From contig NZ_JAGGNW010000033.1 of assembly GCF_018614875.1 (NCBI RefSeq), forward strand, positions 24,257 to 88,256: a stretch of DNA of 64,000 bases, read 5' to 3'. Shown here one piece after another: positions 8,091 through 16,683 of the stretch (position 1 is its first letter; each line of letters begins with the position of its first letter). A model generated the notes under the pieces. It was not told where the DNA came from and ran no database searches. It saw only the letters and a list, made by a program, of their open reading frames with translations. Source of the stretch: Variovorax paradoxus. GTDB taxonomy: Bacteria > Pseudomonadota > Gammaproteobacteria > Burkholderiales > Burkholderiaceae_C. Made by a program: the position numbers and the translations under genes.

Positions 8091-10493
8091 ATGGATTCCC
8101 AACCTCCGCTCGATCTCCAGGGTCCCACCGACGGCGACACCACGCTCACGCTGGCCGACTACGCACAGACCGCCTACCTCGAATACGCCCTGAGCGTGGT
8201 CAAGGGCCGCGCGCTGCCCGATGTGTCCGACGGCCAGAAGCCGGTGCAGCGGCGCATCCTGTACTCGATGTCGCGCATGGGCCTGGGCTTCGGCGGCACC
8301 AACGGCACCGTGGGCGCCAAGCCCGTGAAGAGCGCGCGCGTGGTCGGCGACGTGCTCGGCCGCTTCCACCCGCACAGCGACCAGGCCGCGTACGACGCGC
8401 TGGTGCGCATGGCGCAAGACTTCTCGCAGCGCTACCCACTGGTCGACGGCCAGGGCAACTTCGGCAGCCGCGACGGCGACGGCGCTGCGGCCATGCGCTA
8501 CACCGAGGCGCGTCTGGCGCGCATCACCAGCCTGCTGCTCGACGAGATCGACGAAGGCACGGTCGACTTCATTCCCAACTATGACGGCAGCACCGAAGAG
8601 CCGCGCTTGCTGCCCGCGCGGCTGCCTTTCACGCTGCTCAATGGCGCCAGCGGCATCGCGGTCGGCCTGGCCACCGAGATCCCGAGCCACAACCTGCGCG
8701 AGATCGCCGACGCCTGCGTGGCGCTGATCAAGTCGAACGGCAAGCTCAGCGAGGAAGAGCTCCTGGGGCTGGTGCCCGGCCCTGACTATCCGGGCGGCGC
8801 GCAGATCATCAGCGGCCCGGGCGACATCGCCGACGCCTACCGCACCGGCCGCGGCTCGCTCAAGGTGCGCGCGCGCTGGAAGATCGAAGACCTCGCGCGC
8901 GGCCAGTGGCAGCTGGTGGTCAACGAACTGCCGCCGGGCGTCAGCACGCAGAAGGTGCTCGAGGAGATCGAGGAAATCACCAACCCGAAGGTCAAGGCCG
9001 GCAAGAAGGCGCTCTCCGCCGACCAGACCCAGCTGAAGGCCGCGATGCTCTCGGTGCTCGACGTCGTGCGCGACGAGTCCAGCAAGGACGCGGCCGTGCG
9101 CCTGGTGTTCGAGCCCAAGACCTCGCGCATCAGCCAGGACGAATTCGTCACCACGCTGCTCGCGCAGACCTCGCTCGAAACCTCGTCGCCGATCAACCTC
9201 ACGATGGTGGGCATCGACGGCAAGCCGACGCAGAAGTCGCTGCGCCAGATGCTCAACGAGTGGATCGCGTTCCGCGAGGTCACGGTCGAGAAGCGCTCGC
9301 GGCATCGGCTCAACAAGGTGCTGGAGCGCATCCACATCCTCGAGGGGCGGCAACTGGTGCTGCTCAACATCGACGAGGTGATCGCGATCATCCGCGCGGC
9401 CGAGGACCCGAAGGCCGCGCTCATCGCACGCTTCGACCTCAGCGAACGCCAGGCCGAGGACATCCTTGAAATCCGCCTGCGCCAACTCGCGCGCCTCGAA
9501 GCCATCAAGATCGAGCAAGAGCTCAAGGGCCTGCGCGACGAGCAGAAGAAGCTCGAAGACATCCTCGGCAGCCCGGCCGCGCTACGCCGCCTGCTGGTGA
9601 AGGAAATCGAGGCCGACGCCAAGACCTTCGAAGACCCGCGCCGCACGCTGATCCAGGCCGAGAAGCGCGCCGTGGCCGAAGTGAAGGTGGTCGACGAGCC
9701 CGTGACCGTGATCGTGTCGCAGAAGGGCTGGGTCCGTGCGCAGAAGGGTTGGGCCAGCGAGAAGGCTGCGGCGAACGGTGGCAATGGTGCTGCCGCGCCC
9801 GAATACAGCTTCAAGTCCGGCGACGCGCTCTACGGCGCCTTCGAATGCCGCAGCGTCGACACGCTGCTGGTGTTCGGCTCCTCCAAGGACAAGACCGTGC
9901 GCGTCTACACCGTGCCCGTGGCCTCGCTGCCCGGCGCGCGCGGCGACGGGCAGCCCGTGACCACGCTGATCGAGCTCGATGCCGGCACGCACGTCACGCA
10001 TTTCTTCGCGGGGCCGGTGGGCGCCAGCGTGCTGCTGGCCAACACCGGCGGCTACGGCTTCATCGCCACGGTCGAGAACATGATGTCGCGCCAGCGCGGC
10101 GGCAAGGCCTTCATCGACGTGGGCGAGGGCGAACAGCTCTGCCGTCCCTCGCTGGTGGGCGGCGCGAGCGGCGCGGAGCCGATGCCGGCCGCCACGCACG
10201 TGGCCTGCGCCTCGACCGGCGGCCGCATCCTGACCTTCGACATTGCCGAGCTCAAGAGCCTGCCGAAGGGCGGCCGCGGCCTCACGCTGATCGACCTCGA
10301 AGCCAAGGACACGCTGGCCGGCGCCGCGGCCTACACGCGCAGCGTGAAGATCGAAGGCATCGGCCGCGGTGGCAAGGAGCGCGATGAAACGCTGGAAATC
10401 CGCACGCTCAACAACGCGCGCGGCAGCCGCGCGCGCAAGGGCAAGGCGGCCGACCTGGGCTTCAAGCCGGCGAGCATCGTGCGGGTGCTGTGA
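8091..10493 (+). CDS. parC: DNA topoisomerase IV subunit A (ParC)
   Basis: Breakage-reunion subunit of topoisomerase IV, 800 residues. The catalytic Tyr is residue 137 in AAMRYTEARL. The quinolone-determining region reads RFHPHSDQAAYDALV (residues 91-105), so the position matching E. coli Ser80 is Gln98 and that matching Gly78 is Ser96. The usual coiled coil follows, then a C-terminal beta-pinwheel with shortened blades. The stop TGA shares one base with the ATG of the next small gene (TGATG). Confidence 0.97.
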   Translation: MDSQPPLDLQGPTDGDTTLTLADYAQTAYLEYALSVVKGRALPDVSDGQKPVQRRILYSMSRMGLGFGGTNGTVGAKPVKSARVVGDVLGRFHPHSDQAAYDALVRMAQDFSQRYPLVDGQGNFGSRDGDGAAAMRYTEARLARITSLLLDEIDEGTVDFIPNYDGSTEEPRLLPARLPFTLLNGASGIAVGLATEIPSHNLREIADACVALIKSNGKLSEEELLGLVPGPDYPGGAQIISGPGDIADAYRTGRGSLKVRARWKIEDLARGQWQLVVNELPPGVSTQKVLEEIEEITNPKVKAGKKALSADQTQLKAAMLSVLDVVRDESSKDAAVRLVFEPKTSRISQDEFVTTLLAQTSLETSSPINLTMVGIDGKPTQKSLRQMLNEWIAFREVTVEKRSRHRLNKVLERIHILEGRQLVLLNIDEVIAIIRAAEDPKAALIARFDLSERQAEDILEIRLRQLARLEAIKIEQELKGLRDEQKKLEDILGSPAALRRLLVKEIEADAKTFEDPRRTLIQAEKRAVAEVKVVDEPVTVIVSQKGWVRAQKGWASEKAAANGGNGAAAPEYSFKSGDALYGAFECRSVDTLLVFGSSKDKTVRVYTVPVASLPGARGDGQPVTTLIELDAGTHVTHFFAGPVGASVLLANTGGYGFIATVENMMSRQRGGKAFIDVGEGEQLCRPSLVGGASGAEPMPAATHVACASTGGRILTFDIAELKSLPKGGRGLTLIDLEAKDTLAGAAAYTRSVKIEGIGRGGKERDETLEIRTLNNARGSRARKGKAADLGFKPASIVRVL

Positions 10494-10681
10494 TGGGCGG
10501 CATCGACATCAGCGTCATCGGCCTCGTCATTGCAGTGGCCACGGGCCTTGCCAGCTTCTGGTTCGGACGCCGCATGCGCCTGAAGCGCGGGGCCAGGCAG
10601 CGCGAGAAAGACCGCATCGCGGCGCAGGCCATCGAGACCCGGCAGCAGCGCCGGGCGCGCGAGCGCAAGGAGCGCGGCTAG
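10493..10681 (+). CDS. Small membrane-anchored basic protein, unknown
   Basis: A 62-residue protein with one N-terminal transmembrane segment (about residues 5-22, ISVIGLVIAVATGLASFWF). The tail is strongly basic and probably helical (RRMRLKRGARQREKDR and onward). Translation appears coupled to parC through a TGATG overlap. The stop TAG (10679-10681) overlaps the stop of the convergent hydrolase gene by two bases. No family recognised. Confidence 0.6.
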   Translation: MGGIDISVIGLVIAVATGLASFWFGRRMRLKRGARQREKDRIAAQAIETRQQRRARERKERG

Positions 10682-11799
10682 CGCAGGCCCTGCCACCAGC
10701 GCTCGTTGGTGCGCGCCTTTCCCACCGTGAGCACTTCGCCGATCACCGGCGTGGCGAGTTCGATCTTCTTCGCCTGCGACAGGTCGGCGATGCGGTCCAG
10801 CGGATCGTGCCAGGTGTGGAAGGCGAGGTCGAAGGTGGTGTTGTGCACCGAATAGAGCACCTTGCCGCGCAGGTCCTCGAAGGCCTGCACGCTCTGCTCG
10901 GGTGTCATGTGCACGGCGGGCCAGTAGGCGTCGTAGGCGCCGTTTTCCATCAGCGCCAGGTCGAAGCCGCCGAAGCGCTCGCCGATCTGCTTGAAGCCTG
11001 AAAAGTAGCCCGAGTCGCCGCTGTAGAAGATGCGCTGGCCGCCGCTTTGCACCACCCATGAAGCCCACAGCGTGCGGTCGCGGTCGGTCAGCGTGCGGCC
11101 CGAGAAGTGCTGTGCCGGCGTAGCGGTGAGCTTCACGCCGTCGTGCTCGCCGCCTTGCCACCAGTCGAGTTCGGTGATGCGCTCGGCCGGCACGCCCATG
11201 GCCACCAGCCGCGCGCGCACGCCCAGCGGCACGAAGTAGCGCTGCACGCGCTGCGCGAGGTATTCGATGGTGGCCACGTCGAGGTGGTCGTAATGGTCGT
11301 GCGAGAGGATCAGGCCTTCGATGGGCGGCAGTTGCTCGAGCGCGAGCGGCGGCTTGTGAAAGCGCTTGGGGCCCACCCATGTGAACGGCGACGCGCGCTC
11401 GCTGAACACGGGGTCGATCAGCCAATACTTGCCCTGCAGCTTGAGCAGGTGCGACGAATGGCCGAGCCGCACCACGTGGTTGGCCTGGGGGTCGAGCGCT
11501 TCCAGGTCGGCGGTGCCCAGCATGCGCACGGGAATCGGATCGACCGGCACGGTGCCCACCTTGTCGCCGACGATGAAGCGCGACCAGATCCGCCATCCGC
11601 TGGCGGACGGCAGGACGTCGGGGTTCGCCAGGTTCTGGAAGTTGCAGCCCTTGAACTGCGGCGATGCGTCGTAGCGTGCCTCGCATCCGCTGTTGCTGGC
11701 GCAGCCGGCCACCAGCGCGCAGCTGGCCGCAAAGAGCAAGGTGCCGTAGCTGCGAAGCCTGCGCTTCAAGAGATTCGATGGGCGGGCGGCATTGTTCAT
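10678..11799 (-). CDS. Metallo-beta-lactamase-fold lipoprotein (NAPE-PLD/RomA-like)
   Basis: A 373-residue metal-dependent hydrolase. The N-terminus has a lipobox (LVAGCAS near residues 27-33), so it is probably lipid-anchored. The metal-binding signature is SHDHYDHLD, with later ligands in TPAQHFSG, YSGDSGYF and HNTTFDLAFHTW. Overall similarity is to the NAPE-hydrolysing phospholipase D-like / RomA / UlaG-like branch, whose bacterial members may act on phospholipids or lactones; the substrate here is not known. ATG 11799 is the start that yields the signal peptide. It is convergent with, and just overlaps, the small gene downstream of parC. Confidence 0.85.
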   Translation of the reverse strand: MNNAARPSNLLKRRLRSYGTLLFAASCALVAGCASNSGCEARYDASPQFKGCNFQNLANPDVLPSASGWRIWSRFIVGDKVGTVPVDPIPVRMLGTADLEALDPQANHVVRLGHSSHLLKLQGKYWLIDPVFSERASPFTWVGPKRFHKPPLALEQLPPIEGLILSHDHYDHLDVATIEYLAQRVQRYFVPLGVRARLVAMGVPAERITELDWWQGGEHDGVKLTATPAQHFSGRTLTDRDRTLWASWVVQSGGQRIFYSGDSGYFSGFKQIGERFGGFDLALMENGAYDAYWPAVHMTPEQSVQAFEDLRGKVLYSVHNTTFDLAFHTWHDPLDRIADLSQAKKIELATPVIGEVLTVGKARTNERWWQGLR

Positions 11800-12000
11800 G
11801 GGCTCGGATGTTGTCGGGTTTTTGCGGCGCGAGCTTAGCCGGCGCGCAGCCGCCGATGGTTTCAGCGGCAGAAACATTCGGCGCACAGGGACATTCCCGC
11901 GCCGCTCGTCGTATGCCATGCGTTCTATGGCCCGAGGCGGCAGCGCGCGGCACACTGAAAAGCGCCACGTCCCGCGGGCTTGAAGGAGGCGACACACACC

Positions 12001-13593
12001 ATGAGCAGCAACCGCTATCCCATCATCTACGTGCGCGGCTACGCCATGACCGAAGCCGAGCGCGACGACACCGCGGCCGATCCGTTCTGCGGCTTCAACG
12101 TGGGCTCCACCGTCTACCGCGCCACCGTGAAAAAGGACGCGCCGGCGCAGAAGTTCGTCTTCGAGTCGCCGGTGGTGCGGCTCCTGGCCGACTACCAGTA
12201 CCAGAGCGTCTACCAGAACGGCCTCGACATCCTCGACGACGACTGGAAGCCCTCGCCCGACGAAACCGGCAAGGACGTGGACGGCATTCCGGCCGCATCG
12301 ATCGTCGTCTACCGCTACTACGACGGCGGCTCGGAGCTGCTCGGCGATGGCAAGTCCCGCGACGTGAAGGTCTACGCACAGGGCCTCGGCAAGCTGATCC
12401 TTCGCGTGCGCGACCTGGTGGCGCTGCGCGAGGGTGCCGCTTTCTCGCCCGCGGACTTCCGCTGCTACCTGGTGGCGCACTCGATGGGCGGCCTGGTGGT
12501 TCGGGCCTTCCTGCAGAACCCGGCGCTCGGCGATGCGGCGGCGCGTGCCTGCGTCGACAAGGTGTTCACCTATGCCACGCCGCACAACGGCATCGACATG
12601 GGCGGCGTCAACGTGCCGGCCTGGCTCACGGCCAACGAGATGAACACCTTCAACCGCGAGCGGATGTCGGAGTTCCTGGACACGGCGCCGGTCGATGGTC
12701 GCATGGACTACCTGCCGGCGGCCGCGTTTCCGGCCGAACGCTTCTTCTGCATGGTGGGCTCCAACCGCGGCGACTACGAAGCCGCCAAGGGCCTTTCGCG
12801 CATGTTCGCGGGCCATGGCAGCGACGGGCTGGTGCGCATCGAGAATGCGTCGCTCTGGTGCATCGACGAGGCCCGGCGCAGCAAGCCGGTGGCCACGGCC
12901 TACGCCTTTCGTTCGCACTCGGGCTACTTCGGCATCGTCAATTCCGAGGAGGCGTACCAGAACCTCGTGCGCTTTCTGTTCGGCGACGTGCGTGTCGATC
13001 TCTGGTTCGAGGTCGATGGCGTGACGCTGCCGCCGGACCTGCCCAAGGACGCCGATATCGACGCGCTCTACCAGATCGAGCTGCTGGCCGCGCCGCGCGG
13101 CAAGCGCTGGTACCTGAGCCGGCGCGTGGCCGAGGAAGATTCGCCCGCCTGCCGCACGCACAAGGAACTGAACGACCCGGAAAGGCCCGAGCGCCGCTCG
13201 ATCTATCTCTCGACCGTGTTCCTCGCCAACAAGGCGCGCGTGAAGCAGGACCGGCCGACGCTGGCCTACGCGATGACGCTCGGCGTGCGCGTGCCCGACT
13301 ACCAGGTGAACAAGAAGTTCTGGCTCGACGGCCACTACGAAGGCAGTTCGCTGTTCCGCGACACGCTGGTGGTCGAGATCGCCCCGCCCCGGGCCGACGA
13401 CCCGGCGCAGAACTGGAACGTGAAGTACGGCTGGCAGACCGACACCGCGGGACAGGCGTCGCTGCCCATCAGCCCGAAGCAGTTGGCCGACGGCAAGCTG
13501 CAGTTCATCGTGCCGCTTTCGAGCCTGGGCGCGGCAGCGGCGGCACCCGGCATCAGCGGCAAGGTGCGGCTGGAGGTGAGCGCCTGGAGCTAG
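12001..13593 (+). CDS. Alpha/beta hydrolase (lipase/esterase-like) with long C-terminal domain
   Basis: A 530-residue protein. The N-terminal half is an alpha/beta hydrolase: the first strand is YPIIYVRGYAMT, and the nucleophile elbow AHSMGGLVVRAF lies near residue 160 with Ser as nucleophile, as in PGAP1/LipA-like lipases. A His late in this domain (FRSHSGYFG) is the likely catalytic base. The last 200 or so residues show no domain I recognise and look beta-rich. ATG 12001 is preceded by GAAGGAGG at good distance. There is no signal peptide, so it is probably cytoplasmic. Upstream lies a 201-bp divergent intergenic region shared with the lipoprotein gene. Confidence 0.75.
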   Translation: MSSNRYPIIYVRGYAMTEAERDDTAADPFCGFNVGSTVYRATVKKDAPAQKFVFESPVVRLLADYQYQSVYQNGLDILDDDWKPSPDETGKDVDGIPAASIVVYRYYDGGSELLGDGKSRDVKVYAQGLGKLILRVRDLVALREGAAFSPADFRCYLVAHSMGGLVVRAFLQNPALGDAAARACVDKVFTYATPHNGIDMGGVNVPAWLTANEMNTFNRERMSEFLDTAPVDGRMDYLPAAAFPAERFFCMVGSNRGDYEAAKGLSRMFAGHGSDGLVRIENASLWCIDEARRSKPVATAYAFRSHSGYFGIVNSEEAYQNLVRFLFGDVRVDLWFEVDGVTLPPDLPKDADIDALYQIELLAAPRGKRWYLSRRVAEEDSPACRTHKELNDPERPERRSIYLSTVFLANKARVKQDRPTLAYAMTLGVRVPDYQVNKKFWLDGHYEGSSLFRDTLVVEIAPPRADDPAQNWNVKYGWQTDTAGQASLPISPKQLADGKLQFIVPLSSLGAAAAAPGISGKVRLEVSAWS

Positions 13594-13615
13594 CGGGAGC
13601 GGCTACGATGCGCGG

Positions 13616-14146
13616 ATGAAAACTGCCGTCCTCGTCATCGACATGCAGCGTGGCCTTTATGACGATCCGCCGCGCCCTCACGAAGCCGGCGAGGTCGCGC
13701 GGCGCGTCAATGCCCTCACCGAGCGTGCGCGTGCCGCCGGAGTGCCGGTGGCTTTCATCCAGCACGAAAACGCCGTCGACCTGGAATTCGATTCCGAGCG
13801 ATGGCAACTGTCCAGCGCCCTGGATGTCGATTCGCGCGACACGAAGATCCGCAAGACCACGCCCGACTCCTTTCTGCGCACGCCGCTCGAAGCATGGCTG
13901 ACCGGACATGGGGTGCAACGCGTGGTGATCTGCGGCTACTCGTCGGAGTTTTGCGTGGACACCACCACGCGGCGCGCCGCCGCGCTGGGCTACGAGGTCG
14001 TGCTCGCGGCCGACGCGCACACCGCGCACGACAAGCCGCACGCCCCCGGCGCCTTCATTCGTGCGCACCACAATGCGACGCTGTCGGACATCACGAGCTT
14101 TGGCGTGCCGATCCGCGCGGTGGACTGGGCCGACATCGCGTTCTGA
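13616..14146 (+). CDS. Isochorismatase-family cysteine hydrolase
   Basis: A 176-residue hydrolase of the isochorismatase/nicotinamidase superfamily. The catalytic triad is visible: Asp9 in LVIDMQRGLY, Lys80 in KIRKTTPDSF and Cys113 in ICGYSSEFCVDTTTRRA. The cis-peptide region before the Cys is also present. The substrate cannot be assigned; many relatives hydrolyse amides of small acids. It begins 22 nt after the hydrolase gene on the same strand. Its TGA abuts the TCA complement of the convergent gene's stop, making TGATCA. Confidence 0.9.
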   Translation: MKTAVLVIDMQRGLYDDPPRPHEAGEVARRVNALTERARAAGVPVAFIQHENAVDLEFDSERWQLSSALDVDSRDTKIRKTTPDSFLRTPLEAWLTGHGVQRVVICGYSSEFCVDTTTRRAAALGYEVVLAADAHTAHDKPHAPGAFIRAHHNATLSDITSFGVPIRAVDWADIAF

Positions 14147-15850
14147 TCAGTCCGCCCCCGCCCGCCAAACCCGCGCCAACGCCGCCATCTTCCCCCTGAA
14201 CCCCAGCCGGTCGTTCGACAGCGCATCGATGAAGTCCGACAGCCGCTGCGACTTCACCATCGTGTAGATCGTGAGCCAGGTCGTGAAGGCGAACACCACG
14301 CCGAACCAGAGCGCCTTGCGCCACAGCGGCGCGTCGGCCTCGGCCAGCAGGTTCATGCCGAGGAAGCCTGTCGTCACGGTGCCGATCAGGCCGAACAGCG
14401 TCACCACGGTGAGCCGCACCACGGTGCTGGCCTGCCGGCGCAGGCTGTCGGCGTCGAGGTAGGTGTTCATGTCGGCGATGCGCGCCTTGACCTCGTCGTA
14501 GAGCGGATCGAGGCCGAGGTGCGCGGTGCACATATGGGACAGTGCGCGCACCTGAGCCTGTTCCGAGATCTCGTGGAACCAGTAGCGGTGGGTGAAGCGC
14601 AGGAAGCGCTCGAAGCTCGCGCGGATGGCGCGCTTGAACTGCTTCACGCTCGGTGTGCTGTGGATGTCGAGCCGCTTGAGGGCTTCGACCAGCTGGTCCG
14701 AGAACATCAGCAGCGAGGCCTTCTGGAAATGCGCGATGAGAAACAGCAGGAAGTGCTGGTGGCGGAACTGCGCGAGCACGCCGCGGTCGCGGCAGCAGAA
14801 GAATTCGGAACGCGCATCGCCCACCACGATCAGCGCATGGCCGTTGCAGAGGTAGCGCGTGTTCGGCGCCGCGCCGGCATCGACCCAGAAGCGGTCGTAG
14901 CAGTACTTGTGCTCGAAGTCGGCGATGTGCTGCTCGGCGTAGGGCAGGTGGGCATCGGTGGCGCCCGCACCGGTGACCAGCGCGAGCCGCACGAAGTCGT
15001 CGCGCGTGAGGCGGCGCGGATCGTCGAGCGACAGGTACGCCATCACCGGCATGCGGTAGTACTCGATCTGGCGGTAGCGCAGCACGCCCGGGTCTTCCGA
15101 GTGGTCGCTCACCAGCGGCTGCATCAGGTAGGCCCAGTGCGAGGAGATGCGCGGTGCGCGGTGCTGCGCCACGTGCGAGAGAAAGCTCTCGCGCTGCTGC
15201 GCGTCGGAGCTTGCGAGCACGCGGCCGTCGGCGCCCAGCCATTCGACGCTCGCCATGCAATGCAGCGCCGAACCATCGGGCTCCCAGCCGGAGGGGTAGG
15301 CGCGACCGAAACGGTAGAGGATCTCCTGCGCCTGCGCGAGGCTCAGGTGGTCGGCCCCGACCTCGAGGTTCACCATGACCACGTCGACGTCGAAGAAGAA
15401 GTAAAGGTCGCAATGGACCACGTCGAGCGTGATCGGCGCATCGCCCGCGCGGGCCACCACGCGCACCGAAGCGATGTCGTGGCGGCGGAAGATGCGCATC
15501 GGCGAATCGCCGTCGCTGCCGATGTCCGCGCCGCTGCCCTTGTTCTTCGATCGGCCCTCGCCATACAGGAAGCGCTGCACGTAGGGCAGGAAGCTCACGA
15601 ACTCGTTGTAGTGCCGCTCATGGAAGCGGCTGCTGTCGCCGGTGTATTCGTCGACCTCCTCGCGCCAGGGCGAGGCATCGCCCATATCGCGCAGCACCTG
15701 CCATGGGCCGTGCTGCGAGGGCTTGGCGTCGGGCGCGGGCACCAGCCGCAACGGCCAGAGCAGCACCTGCCTGAAATGCTGAACGACGGGAGCGCCGGGA
15801 GCGAGCGGATTCGCCTCGGTGGACAGGGTGGCCGCGGGTGGATTCAGCAT
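14147..15850 (-). CDS. CorA-like membrane protein with extended N-terminal domain
   Basis: A 567-residue protein. The last 100 or so residues hold a long helix, then two transmembrane segments with GFLGMNLL between them. This matches the GMN motif that forms the pore entrance in CorA/MRS2 divalent-metal channels. The preceding 450 residues form a large cytoplasmic region that is longer than in typical CorA (about 320 residues in all) and not obviously similar to it. Transport of Mg2+, Ni2+ or Zn2+ is an inference from the pore motif alone. It is convergent with the isochorismatase gene and divergent from the 2-ketogluconate operon. Confidence 0.7.
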   Translation of the reverse strand: MLNPPAATLSTEANPLAPGAPVVQHFRQVLLWPLRLVPAPDAKPSQHGPWQVLRDMGDASPWREEVDEYTGDSSRFHERHYNEFVSFLPYVQRFLYGEGRSKNKGSGADIGSDGDSPMRIFRRHDIASVRVVARAGDAPITLDVVHCDLYFFFDVDVVMVNLEVGADHLSLAQAQEILYRFGRAYPSGWEPDGSALHCMASVEWLGADGRVLASSDAQQRESFLSHVAQHRAPRISSHWAYLMQPLVSDHSEDPGVLRYRQIEYYRMPVMAYLSLDDPRRLTRDDFVRLALVTGAGATDAHLPYAEQHIADFEHKYCYDRFWVDAGAAPNTRYLCNGHALIVVGDARSEFFCCRDRGVLAQFRHQHFLLFLIAHFQKASLLMFSDQLVEALKRLDIHSTPSVKQFKRAIRASFERFLRFTHRYWFHEISEQAQVRALSHMCTAHLGLDPLYDEVKARIADMNTYLDADSLRRQASTVVRLTVVTLFGLIGTVTTGFLGMNLLAEADAPLWRKALWFGVVFAFTTWLTIYTMVKSQRLSDFIDALSNDRLGFRGKMAALARVWRAGAD

Positions 15851-15885
15851 CGCGCGAGTGTAGGCAGAAGGGCTGTCAAAAGACT

Positions 15886-15911
15886 GACCTAGGGAAATCC
15901 CTGGCTAGGTC
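15886..15911. promoter_or_regulatory. Inverted repeat next to the kgu operator
   Basis: GACCTAG (15886-15892) and CTAGGTC (15905-15911) are perfect inverted 7-mers. Between them lies a second small palindrome, GGGA-AA-TCCC (15892-15901). The repeat directly abuts the PtxS-type operator. It may be a second protein-binding site, for example for an activator near the -35 region; the protein is unknown. Confidence 0.4.
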
Positions 15912-15925
15912 TGAAACCGGTTTCA
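15912..15925. promoter_or_regulatory. PtxS operator TGAAACCGGTTTCA
   Basis: A perfect 14-bp palindrome with the central CG step typical of LacI/GalR operators. It is identical to the operator described for PtxS, the 2-ketogluconate repressor of Pseudomonas. It sits 59 nt upstream of the first ATG of the operon and immediately upstream of a possible -10 element TATAAG (15926-15931), where a bound repressor would block RNA polymerase. The likely binder is the LacI-family protein encoded at 21850-22875, with relief by 2-ketogluconate. Confidence 0.85.
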
Positions 15926-15984
15926 TATAAGCTGCAGGCATTGCTTTCGAGGCATGCGCACGGCCACGCCGCGTTCGCCCACCC

Positions 15985-16656
15985 ATGAACTACCAGTTTC
16001 AATTCGACGCCGTCTTCGCTGCCTGGCCGCTGCTGCTCAAGGGCACCTGGATCACGATCCAGCTCTCGCTCATCGCCACGCTGCTGGGCCTGGTGGTGGC
16101 CATCTTCTGCGCCTGGGGCAAGACCTCGGGGCCGGGCTGGCTGCGCTTCGTCGTCAATGCCTACATCGAGGTGATCCGCAACACGCCGTTCCTCGTGCAG
16201 CTGTTCTTTTTCTTCTTTGCGTTGCCGGCCATCGGCTTGCGCTGGTCGCCGCAGACGGCCGCCCTGGTGGCGATGGTGGTGAACCTCGGCGCCTATGCGA
16301 CCGAGATCATCCGCGCGGGCATCGAGTCGATTCCCAAGGGGCAGATCGAGGCGGGCCGGGCGCTCAACCTCAAGCCCTGGGAAATCTTTCGCTTCGTGAT
16401 CATCAAGCCCGCGTTGAAGGCCATCTACCCGGCGCTCACGAGCCAGTTCATTTTGCTGATGCTGAGCTCGGCCGTGGTGTCGGTGATCTCGGCCGACGAC
16501 CTGACCTCGGTGGCCGCCAACCTGCAGTCGCAGACCTTCCGCAGCTTCGAGATCTACATCGTGGTGGCGGCCATCTACCTTGCGCTGGCCATGTCCTTCT
16601 CGGCCCTGTTCAAGCTGATCTACAAGCGCATGCTCAACTACCCGGACCGCCGGTAA
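15985..16656 (+). CDS. Polar-amino-acid-type ABC permease 1 of the 2-ketogluconate operon
   Basis: A 223-residue inner-membrane permease of the His/Glu/Gln (HisM/GltJ) family. It has about five transmembrane helices and the coupling-helix motif GAYATEIIRAGIESIPKGQIEAGRAL that docks on the ATPase. It is the first gene of the operon, 59 nt downstream of the PtxS-type operator. The family would suggest an amino acid substrate, but every enzyme gene in the operon belongs to 2-ketogluconate catabolism and no kguT-like MFS gene is present. I infer that it carries 2-ketogluconate or a related sugar acid. Confidence 0.88.
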   Translation: MNYQFQFDAVFAAWPLLLKGTWITIQLSLIATLLGLVVAIFCAWGKTSGPGWLRFVVNAYIEVIRNTPFLVQLFFFFFALPAIGLRWSPQTAALVAMVVNLGAYATEIIRAGIESIPKGQIEAGRALNLKPWEIFRFVIIKPALKAIYPALTSQFILLMLSSAVVSVISADDLTSVAANLQSQTFRSFEIYIVVAAIYLALAMSFSALFKLIYKRMLNYPDRR

Positions 16657-16683
16657 CAGCCCACGGACGGAGCAGAAACAATC

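Noticed and set aside
10678..13335. 885-residue minus-strand frame as a fusion of the hydrolase with an upstream domain
   Set aside because: Only the last 373 residues (from 11799) are the real lipoprotein, with its own signal peptide. The upstream part is antisense to the alpha/beta hydrolase gene.
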